Assembly (NCBI RefSeq): GCF_001557875.1 | Contig: NZ_LNRF01000004.1 | Span: 62,001 to 126,000 of the forward strand | Origin: Vibrio splendidus | GTDB lineage: Bacteria > Pseudomonadota > Gammaproteobacteria > Enterobacterales > Vibrionaceae | DNA length: 64,000 nt | Direction of reading: 5' to 3' | Shown here: positions 38,175-48,808 of the stretch, piece after piece | How positions within the stretch are numbered: position 1 is the first letter of the stretch | Layout: every line of letters starts with the position of its first letter | Position numbers and translations under genes: made by a program | The notes under the pieces: generated by a model | Database searches by the model: none | Told to the model about the DNA's origin: nothing | The model's input: only the letters and a program-made list of their open reading frames with translations

Positions 38175-39266
38175 TTAGTGCGGTGAGATGTTTGAAAGCG
38201 ACTGAATATGAACGGTAATCTCTTCACGGTCATGATATAAGTGCTTCGCCTGCATCTTGAACTTCACTTTGTTCTCAATCAGGAACAGTTTTAGGTTCTC
38301 AATATCTTGCAAAACTTCATCGTAACGGCCCTTCATTGGCAGTTTAAGGTTGAATAGTGCTTCTTTCGCCCAACCTTTGATGATCCACTCACCCATAAGG
38401 TGTGCAACGCGCGCTGGTTTTTCAACCATGTCACAGATGATCCAAGTGACGTTCTTACGGTCTGGTTCGAACTTAAAGCCATCCACCATGTGGTGTTTGA
38501 TTTGGCCAGTTTCCATCAGGCTGTCTGCCATCATGCCATTATCAACACAGTGAACGAACATAGAACGTTTCACTAGTTGGTAAGTCCAACCGCCTGGACA
38601 AGCACCTAAATCTACACCCCACATACCCGGAGCAAGACGCTCATCCCATTCATCACGAGGGATAAATACGTGGAACGCTTCTTCTAGCTTCAATGTAGAA
38701 CGGCTTGGCGCGTCTGAAGGGAACTTCAAACGAGGGATGCCCATGAAGAACTGTGAGTTGTTGGTTGGATAAGAATAACCAACAAAACAGTGACCCGGCG
38801 CGATGAAGCATAAATGAAGCACAGGCTTCTTAGCGTTATCCTTAGCTGTCATCAAACCTTTGCCACGCATTGCTTGGCGCATTGGAACAGTAAACTTACG
38901 ACAGAACTTCAGTAGCTCTTTTGCTTCGTTAGTATCTGGCGTTTCAATACGGATATCACCACAGCGAGGGAAACCTTCTTTCTCAGAAAGCGCCTCAAGA
39001 ATTGGAGAGATACGGTCATCAGTTGGCAGGTCTTTGATTTCAACCGCTACAGCTAGCATTTGACGAGCAAAGATCAATGATTGGAAATCGATCTCTTTGA
39101 TCAACTTGTCCGCTTCACCAGCTTGGTAACATTCAAACAATACGAAACCGGTATTGTTTTTTAAGCGAGGAAAACCAAACACTTCCAGTTGTGTTGCCTT
39201 GTCTTGAATTTCGCCAGCACATTCTTTTTCAAAACCAGAGCGACAATAAAGTAGTACGTGTTTCAC
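38175..39266 (-). CDS. rlmM: 23S rRNA C2498 2'-O-ribose methyltransferase RlmM
   Basis: A 363-residue methyltransferase that uses S-adenosylmethionine to modify C2498 of 23S rRNA. An N-terminal THUMP-like region ([20 protein letters not shown]) precedes the Rossmann domain, whose SAM site reads [28 protein letters not shown] follows. The true start is GTG (39264-39266) after GAGGTAACTCA, and E. coli RlmM has 366 residues. The longer open frame has no Shine-Dalgarno. The GTGA overlap with the DUF423 gene's stop indicates translational coupling. Confidence 0.92.
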   Translation of the reverse strand: MKHVLLYCRSGFEKECAGEIQDKATQLEVFGFPRLKNNTGFVLFECYQAGEADKLIKEIDFQSLIFARQMLAVAVEIKDLPTDDRISPILEALSEKEGFPRCGDIRIETPDTNEAKELLKFCRKFTVPMRQAMRGKGLMTAKDNAKKPVLHLCFIAPGHCFVGYSYPTNNSQFFMGIPRLKFPSDAPSRSTLKLEEAFHVFIPRDEWDERLAPGMWGVDLGACPGGWTYQLVKRSMFVHCVDNGMMADSLMETGQIKHHMVDGFKFEPDRKNVTWIICDMVEKPARVAHLMGEWIIKGWAKEALFNLKLPMKGRYDEVLQDIENLKLFLIENKVKFKMQAKHLYHDREEITVHIQSLSNISPH

Positions 39267-39661
39267 TGAGTTACCTCTTTTATATTCAAAACAGCGAAGG
39301 AGAAGACTCCCCAACCAATGATAAATAGTAGACCACCAAACGGAGTTATTGGGCCAAACCATTTTATTCCTGTCAGTGCCAACACATACAGGCTGCCACT
39401 AAAACAAAGGATGCCGATGATAAAGCAAATTGCCGCAATGAAAAAATATTTTTGTGATTTAGCGCCAAGTTTCATCTGTAGCAGAGCACCACACGCTAAT
39501 ATCGCTAACGTATGAATAAACTGATACTGAACACCCGTTTCGAATACACCTAACAGGTACTCAGGCAAAATAGCTTTTAAACCGTGTGCAGCAAACGCGC
39601 CAAGCATCACCGCAATAGCGCCAGATAGACCAGCGAAGGTAAGTAGGTACTTACTTTTCAT
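39263..39661 (-). CDS. DUF423 (YgdD) family membrane protein
   Basis: A 132-residue protein with four hydrophobic segments and the DUF423 text [16 protein letters not shown] and [15 protein letters not shown]. Function unknown. The start follows GAGGTGCTTA; 11 nt of the hydrolase gene's end overlap it, and its stop overlaps the rlmM GTG. In E. coli ygdD lies between gcvA and rlmM too. Confidence 0.87.
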   Translation of the reverse strand: MKSKYLLTFAGLSGAIAVMLGAFAAHGLKAILPEYLLGVFETGVQYQFIHTLAILACGALLQMKLGAKSQKYFFIAAICFIIGILCFSGSLYVLALTGIKWFGPITPFGGLLFIIGWGVFSFAVLNIKEVTQ

Positions 39662-40274
39662 TAAGCACCTCTTTAATGAATGCTGAGAGCTTTTCAACCG
39701 TTAATGCGATGTTCTGCTGCTCTGTGTGACCAGAACTCTTGCGTGGTTTGAAGCTGTGATCACCATCAGGAATAAACTCAACTCGAATGGAATCCGATAG
39801 GTCGAAATCAGCAAACTCTTCACGCTTACCAAAGGTATCGCGTTCCCCTTGAAGAATCAGACATGGCTTTTGCAAAGAAGCGAGGTGTTCACCTTTATAA
39901 TTCTCTGGCTTACCCGGAGGATGAAAAGGGAAACCTAAACAAGCCATCGCTGCCACTTTATCCAACTGAGATAAATGACTCGCCATGCGGCCTCCCATCG
40001 ACTTACCACCAATCACAAGCTTGTCAGCATCAGTTTGCTCAATGATCTCTTGATAAGCTTCAAGCAGCTTAGGCGCTCTGTCAGGTGGACGACGCTTACC
40101 ATCTTCGGCACGCTTGATCATATAAGGGAAATTGAAGCGAACCACTCGTATCCCTTTAAAGGCTAATCCTTTGGCTACCGACTGCATAAATTCATGATCC
40201 ATGCCTGCGCCAGCACCATGGGCAAAGATAAAGGTGATGGGATTGTCTTCACCATCAATGATGAGGTTATTCAT
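39651..40274 (-). CDS. Alpha/beta hydrolase, KANL3/Tex30-type
   Basis: A 207-residue protein of the small dienelactone-hydrolase-like group. The nucleophile elbow is GGKSMGGRMA, the oxyanion side FAHGAGAGMDHE and the catalytic histidine probably GDHSFKPRKSSG. Substrate unknown. The start ATG overlaps the gcvA stop region by 8 nt (ATGAATAA), and the frame's upstream extension runs into gcvA, so it is rejected. Insertion between gcvA and DUF423 distinguishes this order from E. coli. Confidence 0.82.
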   Translation of the reverse strand: MNNLIIDGEDNPITFIFAHGAGAGMDHEFMQSVAKGLAFKGIRVVRFNFPYMIKRAEDGKRRPPDRAPKLLEAYQEIIEQTDADKLVIGGKSMGGRMASHLSQLDKVAAMACLGFPFHPPGKPENYKGEHLASLQKPCLILQGERDTFGKREEFADFDLSDSIRVEFIPDGDHSFKPRKSSGHTEQQNIALTVEKLSAFIKEVLNEK

Positions 40275-41175
40275 CGAGTAAGTCCTCTTGTTCGCTTTGC
40301 GCTTTCGCCAGCATCCAATCACGGAAAGTAGCGATACGGCCCATATCGGCTTGCTTCTCATGACAAACCACATAGAAGGCGTTCTTACTCACCAACACTT
40401 CGTCGAAAGGCGCAATCAAACGACCCGCTTCGATTTCAGGTTGCGCCAACACGTTATTACCCAGTGCAATACCCTGGCCGTGAGCTGCTGCCTGCAACAC
40501 CATGGTTGAGTGACTGAAGATAGGACCGTGATTAACGTTAACCCCGTCGATGCCATTTTGCTTAGCAAACTGTTTCCAATCCTTTCGAGAGGTATCATGT
40601 AATAGCGTATGGCATGCTAGATCACTGAGAGATTCTAATGGTTTAGCTCCTAGCAGCACGGAAGGTGAACAAAGAGGGATCAAGTATTCTTGGTAAAGCT
40701 TATCGGCTCTAAGCCCCGGCCAGTTACCTCGACCATAGTAAATAGCCACGTCTACATCATCGGTCAGCGAGCCTTCATCCATATCAACGGCTTTGATTCT
40801 TACATCAATATCAGGTTCTTGCTGATTAAAGTCAGCGAGCCTTGGCACCAACCATTGAATAGCAAAACTAGGCGGTAAACTGATGGTCAATGCGCCCTTC
40901 TCACTTCGCTCCAGCACTTTGTCTGTCGCTTCTGCCAGTGATGTGAAAATATCTTTGATATCCAAGAAGTAGCTTTGGCCTTCTTCAGTCAGCAGCAAAG
41001 AGCGGTTTCTTCGGCGAAACAGCTTCAAAGATAAGAACTCTTCAAGCGCTTTGATCTGATGGCTGACCGCCGCTTGAGTAACAAACAACTCTTCTGCGGC
41101 ACGCGTAAAACTCAAGTGTCGAGCAGCTGCTTCAAACACTCTTAGCGAGTTTAATGGGGGTAATCGACGAGACAT
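40267..41175 (-). CDS. gcvA: Glycine cleavage regulator GcvA, LysR family
   Basis: A 302-residue LysR regulator (HTH: LSFTRAAEELFVTQAAVSHQIKALE) close to E. coli GcvA (305), which activates gcvTHP with glycine and drives the divergent gcvB RNA. The position next to a recognisable gcvB settles the identity. Its effector domain follows from residue about 90. Confidence 0.93.
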   Translation of the reverse strand: MSRRLPPLNSLRVFEAAARHLSFTRAAEELFVTQAAVSHQIKALEEFLSLKLFRRRNRSLLLTEEGQSYFLDIKDIFTSLAEATDKVLERSEKGALTISLPPSFAIQWLVPRLADFNQQEPDIDVRIKAVDMDEGSLTDDVDVAIYYGRGNWPGLRADKLYQEYLIPLCSPSVLLGAKPLESLSDLACHTLLHDTSRKDWKQFAKQNGIDGVNVNHGPIFSHSTMVLQAAAHGQGIALGNNVLAQPEIEAGRLIAPFDEVLVSKNAFYVVCHEKQADMGRIATFRDWMLAKAQSEQEDLLDE

Positions 41176-41266
41176 AGTTACTCTCTAAATAAGCATTAGT
41201 TTTTTTTATCTGAAACATTATAATTTGTCCATTGCCTAGCGGCCAGAGAAATTCTATATTTCATCC

Positions 41267-41479
41267 CGCAGCAGCTAGCCTGAACGGCTTGATTCTCTCT
41301 AGAATCAATTGGCTTAGCTCCTGCGATGTTGTGTTTGCAAACTCGTTCTTTTCGAGTTGGGTAGAGTTCTACCAAATGTTTTGTTGCAGTTCTATACTGA
41401 AACGAGGCATGTACTTCCTGTATTTATTTTGACCTGTCTGTCAAATTTGTTTACACCGCCTTATGGGCGGTGTTTTTTT
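41267..41479 (+). ncRNA. gcvB: GcvB small regulatory RNA
   Basis: Divergent from gcvA, as in E. coli. It shares the G/U-rich target-binding region (GCGATGTTGTGTTTGCAA near 41323-41340), then ACTTCCTGTATTT (41413) and CCTGTCTGTC (41433), and ends in the terminator ACACCGCC, loop TTATG, GGCGGTGT then Ts (41453-41479). A TTGCCT/TATATT promoter (41232 and 41254, 16 bp apart) gives a start near 41267 and about 213 nt, matching the 206-nt E. coli RNA. GcvB silences many amino-acid and peptide transport mRNAs through Hfq. Confidence 0.92.
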
Positions 41480-41783
41480 ATGTGCAAAGAAATGTAACAA
41501 CAAGTTTATCAATAGCTGTGCTAATTAATCTTTATTATTTTTCATCGCTAATCACAGAATCAGACACCCACTCAAATAATCAACTGAACACATACAAATA
41601 GCACCATTGAGTTGCACTAAAAAGTAACAGAATACTTCAAGATACTCACACTTCTTCGGTACTTATAAACCCGTTTAGAGCTTACTCTTTCTATCAATCA
41701 AAAATTTTAAAGCTGAGCATGACGATAGCACGCCCAAACTCACGCCTCTGTCTGACTACTGTAAATCATTCACAATAGAAAAT
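41480..41783. other. Gene-free spacer between gcvB and thiI
   Basis: AT-rich spacer of about 300 bp. I see no ribosome-binding site with a credible frame, no hairpin and no clear operator. Confidence 0.5.
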
Positions 41784-41815
41784 AAAAAAGCCGCTTACTT
41801 TTCAGTAAGCGGCTT
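41784..41815 (-). terminator. Terminator of thiI
   Basis: A 12-bp perfect stem (AAGCCGCTTACT and AGTAAGCGGCTT) with a T-run on the minus strand. Confidence 0.9.
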
Positions 41816-41847
41816 GGCAAAATGATTAACGGTTGATCAATACACCA

Positions 41848-43296
41848 CTATGGGCGGTAAACCTTAACGTTATGGAAGCCTTGCTCTTGTAGGTAAAGCG
41901 CCTGTAGACGGCTCATTACACCACGGTCACAGTACAGCAAGTACTCTTTCGCTTGGTCTAGGTCGCCAAACTGAGTCGAAAGCTTGAAGAATGGGATGTG
42001 TTTAATTTCAACACCCTCGATCTCTAGTGGGCTTTCGTCTTCTTCTTCTGGGCTACGGATATCAAGAACGATAGCGTGCTCAGCAACAGCTTGAACTTGT
42101 TCAACTTCAGGCGCTTGCTCTTGGCTCTCTTTCTCGATGTCACGGATATCCATAACACGAGCGTTCTCGATCACTTGATCCAGCACTTCAAAGTTAAACT
42201 TAGCTTCTTCTGCTTCCAGTTTGCCTTTCTTCGCTTTCACTGTTGGCTTCTTAGAGATAACACCACAGTACTCAGGCATTACTTTAGCGAAGTCTTCAGT
42301 ACCGATGATACGAGAAAGGTCAATGATGTCTTCTTTGTCCCAGTTGATAAGCGGACGAAGAATCAAAGTATCTGTCACGTTATCAATGTGGCGAAGGTTA
42401 GTCAGCGTTTGGCTAGAAACCTGACCAAGTGCTTCACCCGTCACTAGAGCTTCAATACCGAAGCGCTCTGCAACCATACCACCAGCACGCATGAACATAC
42501 GCTTAAGAACAACGCCCATTTGGCCGTCTTCTACGTTCTCAAGAATTTCAGCAACCACGGGTTCAAAGTCTACAGAAATGAACTTCACCTTTGCAGATGA
42601 GCCGTATTTATTCCATAGGTAGTGAGCCACTTGCTTAACGCCAATCTCGTGCGCTGGGCCACCAAGGTTGAAGAAACAGTAGTGAACCTTAGAGCCACGT
42701 TTGATGTGCAGGTAGCTTGAAACACCAGAATCAAAGCCGCCAGAGATCAAGCTTAGTAGATCTTCTTGAGTACCAAGAGGGAAGCCACCGAGGCCTTTGT
42801 GACGAGCTAGAACTTGGTTCAGTTTGTCGTTCGCAACTTCAACTTTAACCGTTACTTCTGGATCTTTCAGCTTAACGCGAGCCGACTCAACTGCTTGGTT
42901 TAGGCCGCCGCCTACGTAGCGTTCAAGTTCAATAGACGTAAAGTCATGCTTACCACGACGTTTAGCACGAACAGAGAAAGTCTTGCCTTCAATGTCTGCA
43001 CGGCTGCGTTCTAGTACTTGCTCGTAAATATCGTGCAAGTCTTTAAACTCAGACTGTTGTACTTCAAGAGAGTGGTGAATACCTGGAGTGTGAGTCAGAG
43101 CCTCTAACACTTCTGCGTAGTACTGGTCACTCTCAGACGTCACTTCGATATGATCGCGACGGTTGAATACCGCAACACTTTCACAGCGACGTTGAATAAC
43201 GTTACGAATGTTGCACTCTAGAATCCTTGTGAAGCGCTTACGCACCGATTCACTTTTTACAAAAATTTCCGGATGGGGCTTAACAATAAATTTCAT
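41848..43296 (-). CDS. thiI: tRNA sulfurtransferase ThiI with rhodanese domain
   Basis: A 482-residue protein making 4-thiouridine in tRNA and passing sulfur to ThiS for thiamine. It has NFLD/THUMP regions (residues about 1-165), the PP-loop ATP site [17 protein letters not shown] and a C-terminal rhodanese domain with the persulfide cysteine in [14 protein letters not shown]. coli ThiI has 482 residues, so all three parts are intact. It has its own terminator. Confidence 0.96.
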   Translation of the reverse strand: MKFIVKPHPEIFVKSESVRKRFTRILECNIRNVIQRRCESVAVFNRRDHIEVTSESDQYYAEVLEALTHTPGIHHSLEVQQSEFKDLHDIYEQVLERSRADIEGKTFSVRAKRRGKHDFTSIELERYVGGGLNQAVESARVKLKDPEVTVKVEVANDKLNQVLARHKGLGGFPLGTQEDLLSLISGGFDSGVSSYLHIKRGSKVHYCFFNLGGPAHEIGVKQVAHYLWNKYGSSAKVKFISVDFEPVVAEILENVEDGQMGVVLKRMFMRAGGMVAERFGIEALVTGEALGQVSSQTLTNLRHIDNVTDTLILRPLINWDKEDIIDLSRIIGTEDFAKVMPEYCGVISKKPTVKAKKGKLEAEEAKFNFEVLDQVIENARVMDIRDIEKESQEQAPEVEQVQAVAEHAIVLDIRSPEEEDESPLEIEGVEIKHIPFFKLSTQFGDLDQAKEYLLYCDRGVMSRLQALYLQEQGFHNVKVYRP

Positions 43297-43540
43297 AGTA
43301 CTTTCACAACATTAATGTTCAAAATTTTGAAAACGCTCATCGCCAAGTAAATTAGAGAATTTACGCAGCACTTGAAGCAAGAATAGATCATATCTAAATC
43401 TAAGGGCGCGAATTATACATGAGAAAGTGAAGCAAGGAAAAGAGTGCTTGCTGTAACACCATCATTAAACCGCTTGTTATTAAAAGTAGCAGGTTTCGAA
43501 ACAACATTAATTCAGCAGAAAGCATGATAGAAGACCAGCA

Positions 43541-43576
43541 AACAAAAAGCCCAACCTCATTATAAGGTTGGGCTTT
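43541..43576 (-). terminator. Terminator of pomAB
   Basis: A 12-bp perfect stem (AAAGCCCAACCT and AGGTTGGGCTTT) with a T-run on the minus strand (A-run at 43544-43548). Confidence 0.9.
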
Positions 43577-43614
43577 CGATGCTATCTGCTTACTACTGCG
43601 TGTGCTCGTATAGG

Positions 43615-44562
43615 CTATTTATTAATAACAGGCACTTCGTCACTGTAAAGCGGTTCGCCCTGCATGATGCTGATTTCAACGCGGCGGTTGAGGCTACGTT
43701 GCCATTCAGTATCGTTCGGCTCGACTGGCTCGGTATCGGCCATGCCACGTACTCTCAAGCGTTGATGAGAAAATCCGCGAACCTTTTCCATCTCTTGAGC
43801 AACAGACACAGCTCGCTGTGATGACAAGTCCCAATTAGAGCGATAAAGCTCTGAATCAAGACGTTGGTTATCGGTGTGTCCTGAGATTCGAACGATACCC
43901 GGAACGTCTTTTACCAGCTCAGCAACCTGTCTCACCAACGGGCGGAATTTAGGTTGTAAGAAAGCGGAACCTGATGGGAATGCGCCTTTTTCACGAATTC
44001 GAATCACAATCTGCTGGCCAAGGTTTTCCACCTCAATCGCGCCTTGGTCGATCTCTCGCTCCAACGCCTTCTTGATGCTTTCCATTAAGGTTTCCATCTC
44101 TTGCGATTGAGCTTCAGCTTGTTGTTGCTGTTGGTCTGACTCGGAGTTTTGATTGTCGTGAGTCGAGACCTCTGGCGACTTGCCTCCGGTCATCTTGCCT
44201 TGGTCACGCATGGTACCACCAGCACGTTCAGATTCACCTTCATGAAACTCAAGCGTTTGCTGCGTAATATCAATCGTCTGCTGCATGATCACATCAATCG
44301 GTGTCGGCTCTGGGCGACCAGGGCGAAACTCTTGTGCAATGATGCTGGTGCCTTTAGGAATGTCTTTCACTTCCAAGCGGTTTTGTACACCAAACGCAAA
44401 TTTCATCGAGCCAGCGATCTGTTTGAACTTCAGTACGTCCATCTCAGAAAATGAGAGCAGCAGTACGAAGAAACACATCAGCAGTGACATCAAGTCAGCA
44501 AATGTCCCCATCCATTGAGGTAACCCCGGAGGAGGACATTTACATGGATTCTCTTCATCCAT
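43615..44562 (-). CDS. pomB: Sodium-driven flagellar stator protein PomB
   Basis: A 315-residue stator subunit, the same length as V. alginolyticus PomB. The single membrane helix (FADLMSLLMCFFVLLLSFSE) carries the ion-binding aspartate, here Asp23, equal to Asp24 there. A plug follows and the C-terminal OmpA-like domain (RISGHTDNQRLDSELYRSNWDLSSQRAVSVAQ in two parts) grips peptidoglycan. Start at the ATG 44560-44562 after AGGAG; a TTG two codons earlier is unlikely. It lies 12 nt after pomA. Confidence 0.96.
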   Translation of the reverse strand: MDEENPCKCPPPGLPQWMGTFADLMSLLMCFFVLLLSFSEMDVLKFKQIAGSMKFAFGVQNRLEVKDIPKGTSIIAQEFRPGRPEPTPIDVIMQQTIDITQQTLEFHEGESERAGGTMRDQGKMTGGKSPEVSTHDNQNSESDQQQQQAEAQSQEMETLMESIKKALEREIDQGAIEVENLGQQIVIRIREKGAFPSGSAFLQPKFRPLVRQVAELVKDVPGIVRISGHTDNQRLDSELYRSNWDLSSQRAVSVAQEMEKVRGFSHQRLRVRGMADTEPVEPNDTEWQRSLNRRVEISIMQGEPLYSDEVPVINK

Positions 44563-44574
44563 CTTCAACTCCTC

Positions 44575-45339
44575 TTACGCTGGTTCACCATCAATCATAC
44601 GCTTACCTTCATTTAGGTAGCTCTTCAGGTAACCATCAATAACTCGTGGGTTTTGACCATCTTGAATCGCTAATACGCCATCCATAACCAAACGACGGTT
44701 TAGTGTCTCTTGGTCACGACGTAGCGCTAGTTTATCTGCGATTGGGAAAAACACCATATTCGATAGAATTGCACCATATAGGGTGGTCAAAAGTGCTACC
44801 GCCATCGCAGGGCCGATCGCTTTTGGATCATCCATGTTCGAAAGCATGGCAACCAGACCAACCAAAGTACCGATCATGCCCATCGCAGGAGCAACATCAC
44901 CAAATGCAGAGAACACTTTCGCGCCCTGCTCGTGACGCTCTGTCGTTAGCGCAATGTCTTTTTGTAAAGCAGCACGCACCACATCACCATCATGGCCATC
45001 TACCAACAGGTCGATACCTTTTTGCATGAAGCTGTTGCTGATTTCCATCTCTTCGAGTGCTAAGAAGCCACCTTTACGCGCTGCATCCGCCATCTCTACC
45101 ACTTTAGCGATAAGATCTTCAGGTTCATCGGCTTTAAACATGAATGCTTTGCCAGCAATTTTAGTCGCACCAAAGAACTGTCCCATGGTGAACTTCATTA
45201 GAACAACAAAGGTTGAGCCACCAACTACGATCAAAATGGATGTCGTGTCATAGAACATCCCGAGGCTTCCACCTAGGATCATTGCCATGATTACAAAGGC
45301 AAATCCACCAATCAAACCTATTAGGGTTGCTAAATCCAC
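44575..45339 (-). CDS. pomA: Sodium-driven flagellar stator protein PomA
   Basis: A 254-residue, four-helix stator subunit that with PomB uses the Na+ gradient to turn the polar flagellum. GDVAPAMGMIGTLVGLVAML covers the third helix, and the cytosolic loop between helices 2 and 3 (residues about 55-150) contacts the rotor. The start is set at GTG (45337-45339), which makes VDLATLIG match the known MDLATLLG N-terminus and has AGGAG at the right distance; the ATG 15 nt upstream has no Shine-Dalgarno. A sigma-28-type promoter lies upstream. Confidence 0.95.
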   Translation of the reverse strand: MDLATLIGLIGGFAFVIMAMILGGSLGMFYDTTSILIVVGGSTFVVLMKFTMGQFFGATKIAGKAFMFKADEPEDLIAKVVEMADAARKGGFLALEEMEISNSFMQKGIDLLVDGHDGDVVRAALQKDIALTTERHEQGAKVFSAFGDVAPAMGMIGTLVGLVAMLSNMDDPKAIGPAMAVALLTTLYGAILSNMVFFPIADKLALRRDQETLNRRLVMDGVLAIQDGQNPRVIDGYLKSYLNEGKRMIDGEPA

Positions 45340-45388
45340 TGATGCACTCCTCATGCTTTTTTGTAGCTCTATGTCGACGATAATCTTT

Positions 45389-45415
45389 GTATCGGCAAGA
45401 CTATAAGATCTTTTA
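45389..45415 (-). promoter_or_regulatory. Sigma-28 (FliA) promoter of pomAB
   Basis: Minus-strand TAAA (45412-45415), 15 nt, then GCCGATAC (45389-45396) differ from the consensus TAAA-N15-GCCGATAA at only the final base. Late flagellar genes including stators are the usual sigma-28 targets. Confidence 0.75.
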
Positions 45416-45638
45416 GTAAATTCTTGGCCTAAGTATCACACTTTTCGTTTTTGAATCCCAACTATTGGCTTACTTTGCTTTTATACGTAGCGCATAAACT
45501 CGATAAAGCTAAGGTTATTCAAGCAAAGTGAGTTCAAGCCCCTTAAAAACAAACTTTCTAGCAAAATTTCTTGGTTACATTTGACCATCTCAGCGGCCTA
45601 GGGTAACGTTCGTTCATCTTTCCAAACGCAGATTTATT

Positions 45639-45881
45639 ATGGCTACTAAGAAACCTGAAAATATGAGCTTTGAAGCAGCAATCGAAGAGCTTGATGGCTT
45701 GGTTGATCAACTAGAAAATGGTGATCTAGCTTTAGATGATGCGCTTAAAAAGTTCGAACGAGGCATCTCCCTCGCTCGTGCCGGTCAAAGTAAACTAAAT
45801 GATGCTGAACAACGCGTTAGCATCCTACTGCAGAATGATGAAAATGCAGAGCTGAGTGACTTTAACCCACAACCTGAATAA
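45639..45881 (+). CDS. xseB: Exodeoxyribonuclease VII small subunit
   Basis: An 80-residue small subunit with SFEAAIEELDGLVDQLENGDLALDDALKKFERG, the conserved helical hairpin that coats the large subunit XseA. E. coli XseB has 80 residues. It heads xseB-ispA-dxs, with ispA following within 25 nt, the same order as E. coli. Confidence 0.96.
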   Translation: MATKKPENMSFEAAIEELDGLVDQLENGDLALDDALKKFERGISLARAGQSKLNDAEQRVSILLQNDENAELSDFNPQPE

Positions 45882-45901
45882 CGAATTGTATGAGATCCCC
45901 T

Positions 45902-46786
45902 ATGATCGAGACTTTATTGTCTTATCAAGCACGTAATAACGAGCAACTGAACCTTTGGCTTGATCGCCTGCCACACCAAAATCAGAACCTGATCAACGCG
46001 ATGCGTTATGGGTTACTTTTAGGCGGCAAACGCGCACGTCCATTTCTTGTCTACATTACAGGGGAAATGCTCGGCTGCACCGCTGAAGAACTCGACACTC
46101 CAGCATCTGCAATCGAATGTATTCATGCCTACTCTCTGATTCACGACGACCTTCCAGCAATGGATGACGATGAACTGCGTCGCGGGCATCAGACTTGTCA
46201 CATCAAATACGATGAAGCAACGGCAATTTTAACGGGCGATGCACTACAAACTCTCGCTTTTACTATACTTGCGGAAGGCACATTAAGTGCTGACGGTGAA
46301 AGCAATCGCGTTCGAATGATTCAACGCCTAGCAGAAGCCTCTGGTGCACAAGGTATGTGTATTGGACAAGCACTTGATATTGAAGCTGAAAATCGCTCTG
46401 TCACTCTAGAAGAGTTAGAAGAAGTTCACCGCAATAAAACGGGCGCTCTAATGAAATGTGCGATTCGTTTAGGTGCGCTTGCTGCTGGCGAGAAAGCGTT
46501 TGAAGTGATGCCTCAATTAGACAAGTACGCCGATGCCATTGGATTAGCATTCCAGGTTCAAGATGATATTTTAGATATCACTAGCGATACTGAAACTTTG
46601 GGTAAGCCACAGGGTTCTGACCAAGAATTAAACAAAAGCACCTACCCTTCTTTGCTAGGTTTAGAGGGCGCTCAAGAAAAAGCGCGAACTCTGCTACAGG
46701 AAGCGCTTCAAGCTTTGGCTGCAATCCCATACAATACCCAGTTACTCGAAGAGTTCGCCCGATACGTCATCGAGCGCAAGAACTAA
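45902..46786 (+). CDS. ispA: (2E,6E)-farnesyl diphosphate synthase
   Basis: A 294-residue trans-prenyltransferase that condenses DMAPP and two IPP to farnesyl diphosphate. The first aspartate-rich motif is HDDLPAMDDDELRRG and the second LAFQVQDDILDIT; GGKRARPFLVY precedes. The frame opens four codons earlier (45890), but the start at MIETLLSYQ fits the GAG at 45892 as a weak Shine-Dalgarno; either may be used. E. coli IspA has 299. Confidence 0.94.
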   Translation: MIETLLSYQARNNEQLNLWLDRLPHQNQNLINAMRYGLLLGGKRARPFLVYITGEMLGCTAEELDTPASAIECIHAYSLIHDDLPAMDDDELRRGHQTCHIKYDEATAILTGDALQTLAFTILAEGTLSADGESNRVRMIQRLAEASGAQGMCIGQALDIEAENRSVTLEELEEVHRNKTGALMKCAIRLGALAAGEKAFEVMPQLDKYADAIGLAFQVQDDILDITSDTETLGKPQGSDQELNKSTYPSLLGLEGAQEKARTLLQEALQALAAIPYNTQLLEEFARYVIERKN

Positions 46787-46807
46787 GACAATAAGCGCGC
46801 ATTACCT

Positions 46808-48691
46808 ATGACTCTTGATATATCAAAGTACCCAACTCTTGCTTTGGCTGATAAGCCAGAGGATTTGCGTCTACTTCCAAAAGAGACGCTGACCCAGCTT
46901 TGTGATGAATTACGTACCTATCTTCTTAACTCAGTGAGCCAATCAAGTGGTCACTTAGCATCAGGCTTGGGTACAGTAGAGCTAACCGTGGCTCTGCACT
47001 ACGTGTACAACACGCCTTTTGACCAGTTGGTTTGGGATGTTGGGCATCAAGCATACCCGCATAAAATTCTTACTGGTCGTCGCGACCGTTTATCGACTAT
47101 CCGTCAAAAAGATGGACTGCACCCATTCCCATGGCGTGAAGAGAGCGAATACGACACACTTTCTGTTGGTCACTCTTCAACTTCGATCAGTGCTGCACTT
47201 GGTATGGCTATCAGTGCAAAGAAAGAAGGTAAGAACCGTAAAGTCGTGAGTGTGATTGGTGATGGCGCGATTACTGCAGGTATGGCATTTGAAGCCATGA
47301 ACCACGCAGGCGATATTCACAATGATATGCTGGTTATCCTGAACGATAACGAGATGTCGATCTCTGAAAACGTGGGTGCGCTAAACAACCACCTAGCTCA
47401 AGTTCTTTCTGGCAGTCTTTACACGTCAATTCGTGAGGGCGGCAAGAAAGTGCTATCAGGCGTTCCGCCGATTAAAGAGCTGGTTCGTCGTACAGAAGAA
47501 CATCTAAAAGGCATGGTTGTCCCTGGCACCATGTTCGAAGAGTTAGGCTTTAACTACATAGGCCCAATTGATGGTCACGATGTCAATGAGCTGATTAAAA
47601 CGCTTAAGAACATGAGAGACCTAAAAGGTCCTCAGTTCCTGCATATCATGACTAAGAAAGGCAAAGGCTACGAGCCTGCTGAGAAAGATCCAATCGGTTA
47701 CCACGGCGTACCGAAATTCGATCCAGCACACTCAAGTCTGCCTAAGAGCACCAGCTCTAAACCAACTTTCTCTAAGATTTTTGGCGACTTCCTGTGTGAT
47801 ATGGCCGCGCAAGATCCTAAGCTAATGGCAATCACGCCAGCAATGCGTGAAGGTTCTGGCATGGTGCGTTTCTCGAAAGAGTACCCAGAGCAATACTTCG
47901 ATGTTGCTATTGCTGAGCAGCACGCAGTAACGCTAGCAACAGGTATGGCGATTGCAGGTGATAAGCCGATTGTGGCTATCTACTCAACTTTCCTACAACG
48001 TGGCTACGATCAACTGATCCATGATGTGGCTATCATGGATCTACCGGTTATGTTCGCTATTGACCGTGCTGGTCTTGTCGGTGCCGATGGTCAAACACAC
48101 CAAGGTGCGTTCGACTTAAGCTTCATGCGATGCATTCCAAATATGGTGATCATGGCACCAAGTGACGAAAACGAATGTCGCCAAATGCTTTACACTGGCC
48201 ACCAGCACAATGGACCAAGTGCAGTTCGTTACCCTCGTGGCAATGGCATGGGCACAGAAATTCAAAGTGAGTTTACTGCACTTGAGATTGGTAAAGGCCG
48301 TATCGTTCGTGAAAGCTCAAAAGCAAAAGATGGCGCTAAGGTTGCTATCCTAAGCTTTGGTACTTTCCTAGAAAATGCACTTCAAACCGCTGACGCTATC
48401 GATGCGACCGTTGCAGACATGCGCTTTGTTAAGCCGCTAGATGAAGCTCTAATCAAACAACTTGCCGCTGACCACGATGTATTGGTGACTATCGAAGAGA
48501 ATGCGATTGCCGGTGGTGCAGGTGCAGGTGTGATTGAGTTCTTGATGCAAGAGAAACTGCTAATGCCAGTACTGAACCTTGGTCTACCAGACAAGTTCAT
48601 TGCTCAAGGCACTCAAGGTGAACTGCATGAAGAGCTAGGCTTAGACGCGAAAGGTATTGAGAAGTCTATCTCTGAGTACCTTGCTAAATAG
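46808..48691 (+). CDS. dxs: 1-deoxy-D-xylulose-5-phosphate synthase
   Basis: A 627-residue TPP enzyme that makes DXP from pyruvate and glyceraldehyde 3-phosphate, the entry to the MEP isoprenoid pathway and to thiamine and pyridoxal. The TPP motif is [15 protein letters not shown] then LNDNEMSIS; the transketolase-central histidine lies in SGHLASGLG, and the pyrimidine domain has [17 protein letters not shown]. Length is close to E. coli Dxs (620). A terminator follows. Confidence 0.97.
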   Translation: MTLDISKYPTLALADKPEDLRLLPKETLTQLCDELRTYLLNSVSQSSGHLASGLGTVELTVALHYVYNTPFDQLVWDVGHQAYPHKILTGRRDRLSTIRQKDGLHPFPWREESEYDTLSVGHSSTSISAALGMAISAKKEGKNRKVVSVIGDGAITAGMAFEAMNHAGDIHNDMLVILNDNEMSISENVGALNNHLAQVLSGSLYTSIREGGKKVLSGVPPIKELVRRTEEHLKGMVVPGTMFEELGFNYIGPIDGHDVNELIKTLKNMRDLKGPQFLHIMTKKGKGYEPAEKDPIGYHGVPKFDPAHSSLPKSTSSKPTFSKIFGDFLCDMAAQDPKLMAITPAMREGSGMVRFSKEYPEQYFDVAIAEQHAVTLATGMAIAGDKPIVAIYSTFLQRGYDQLIHDVAIMDLPVMFAIDRAGLVGADGQTHQGAFDLSFMRCIPNMVIMAPSDENECRQMLYTGHQHNGPSAVRYPRGNGMGTEIQSEFTALEIGKGRIVRESSKAKDGAKVAILSFGTFLENALQTADAIDATVADMRFVKPLDEALIKQLAADHDVLVTIEENAIAGGAGAGVIEFLMQEKLLMPVLNLGLPDKFIAQGTQGELHEELGLDAKGIEKSISEYLAK

Positions 48692-48723
48692 CTTTCAGTA
48701 GCGAACTGCATAAGCAACAAAAC

Positions 48724-48757
48724 AAAAAAAGGTTGGCCCTAGGGTCAACCTTTTTAG
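48724..48757 (+). terminator. Terminator of xseB-ispA-dxs
   Basis: Stem AAAGGTTGGCCC, loop TAG, GGGTCAACCTTT (one G-U pair) with flanking A- and T-runs. Confidence 0.85.
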
Positions 48758-48808
48758 TATCCGCTAACTCATTAGCTAGTCACTGTTTAAGTCACTTGTT
48801 ACAGCAGA

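Noticed and set aside
39267..39362. Longer N-terminus of RlmM within the DUF423 gene
   Set aside because: The GTG at 39264 has a good Shine-Dalgarno and gives the family length.
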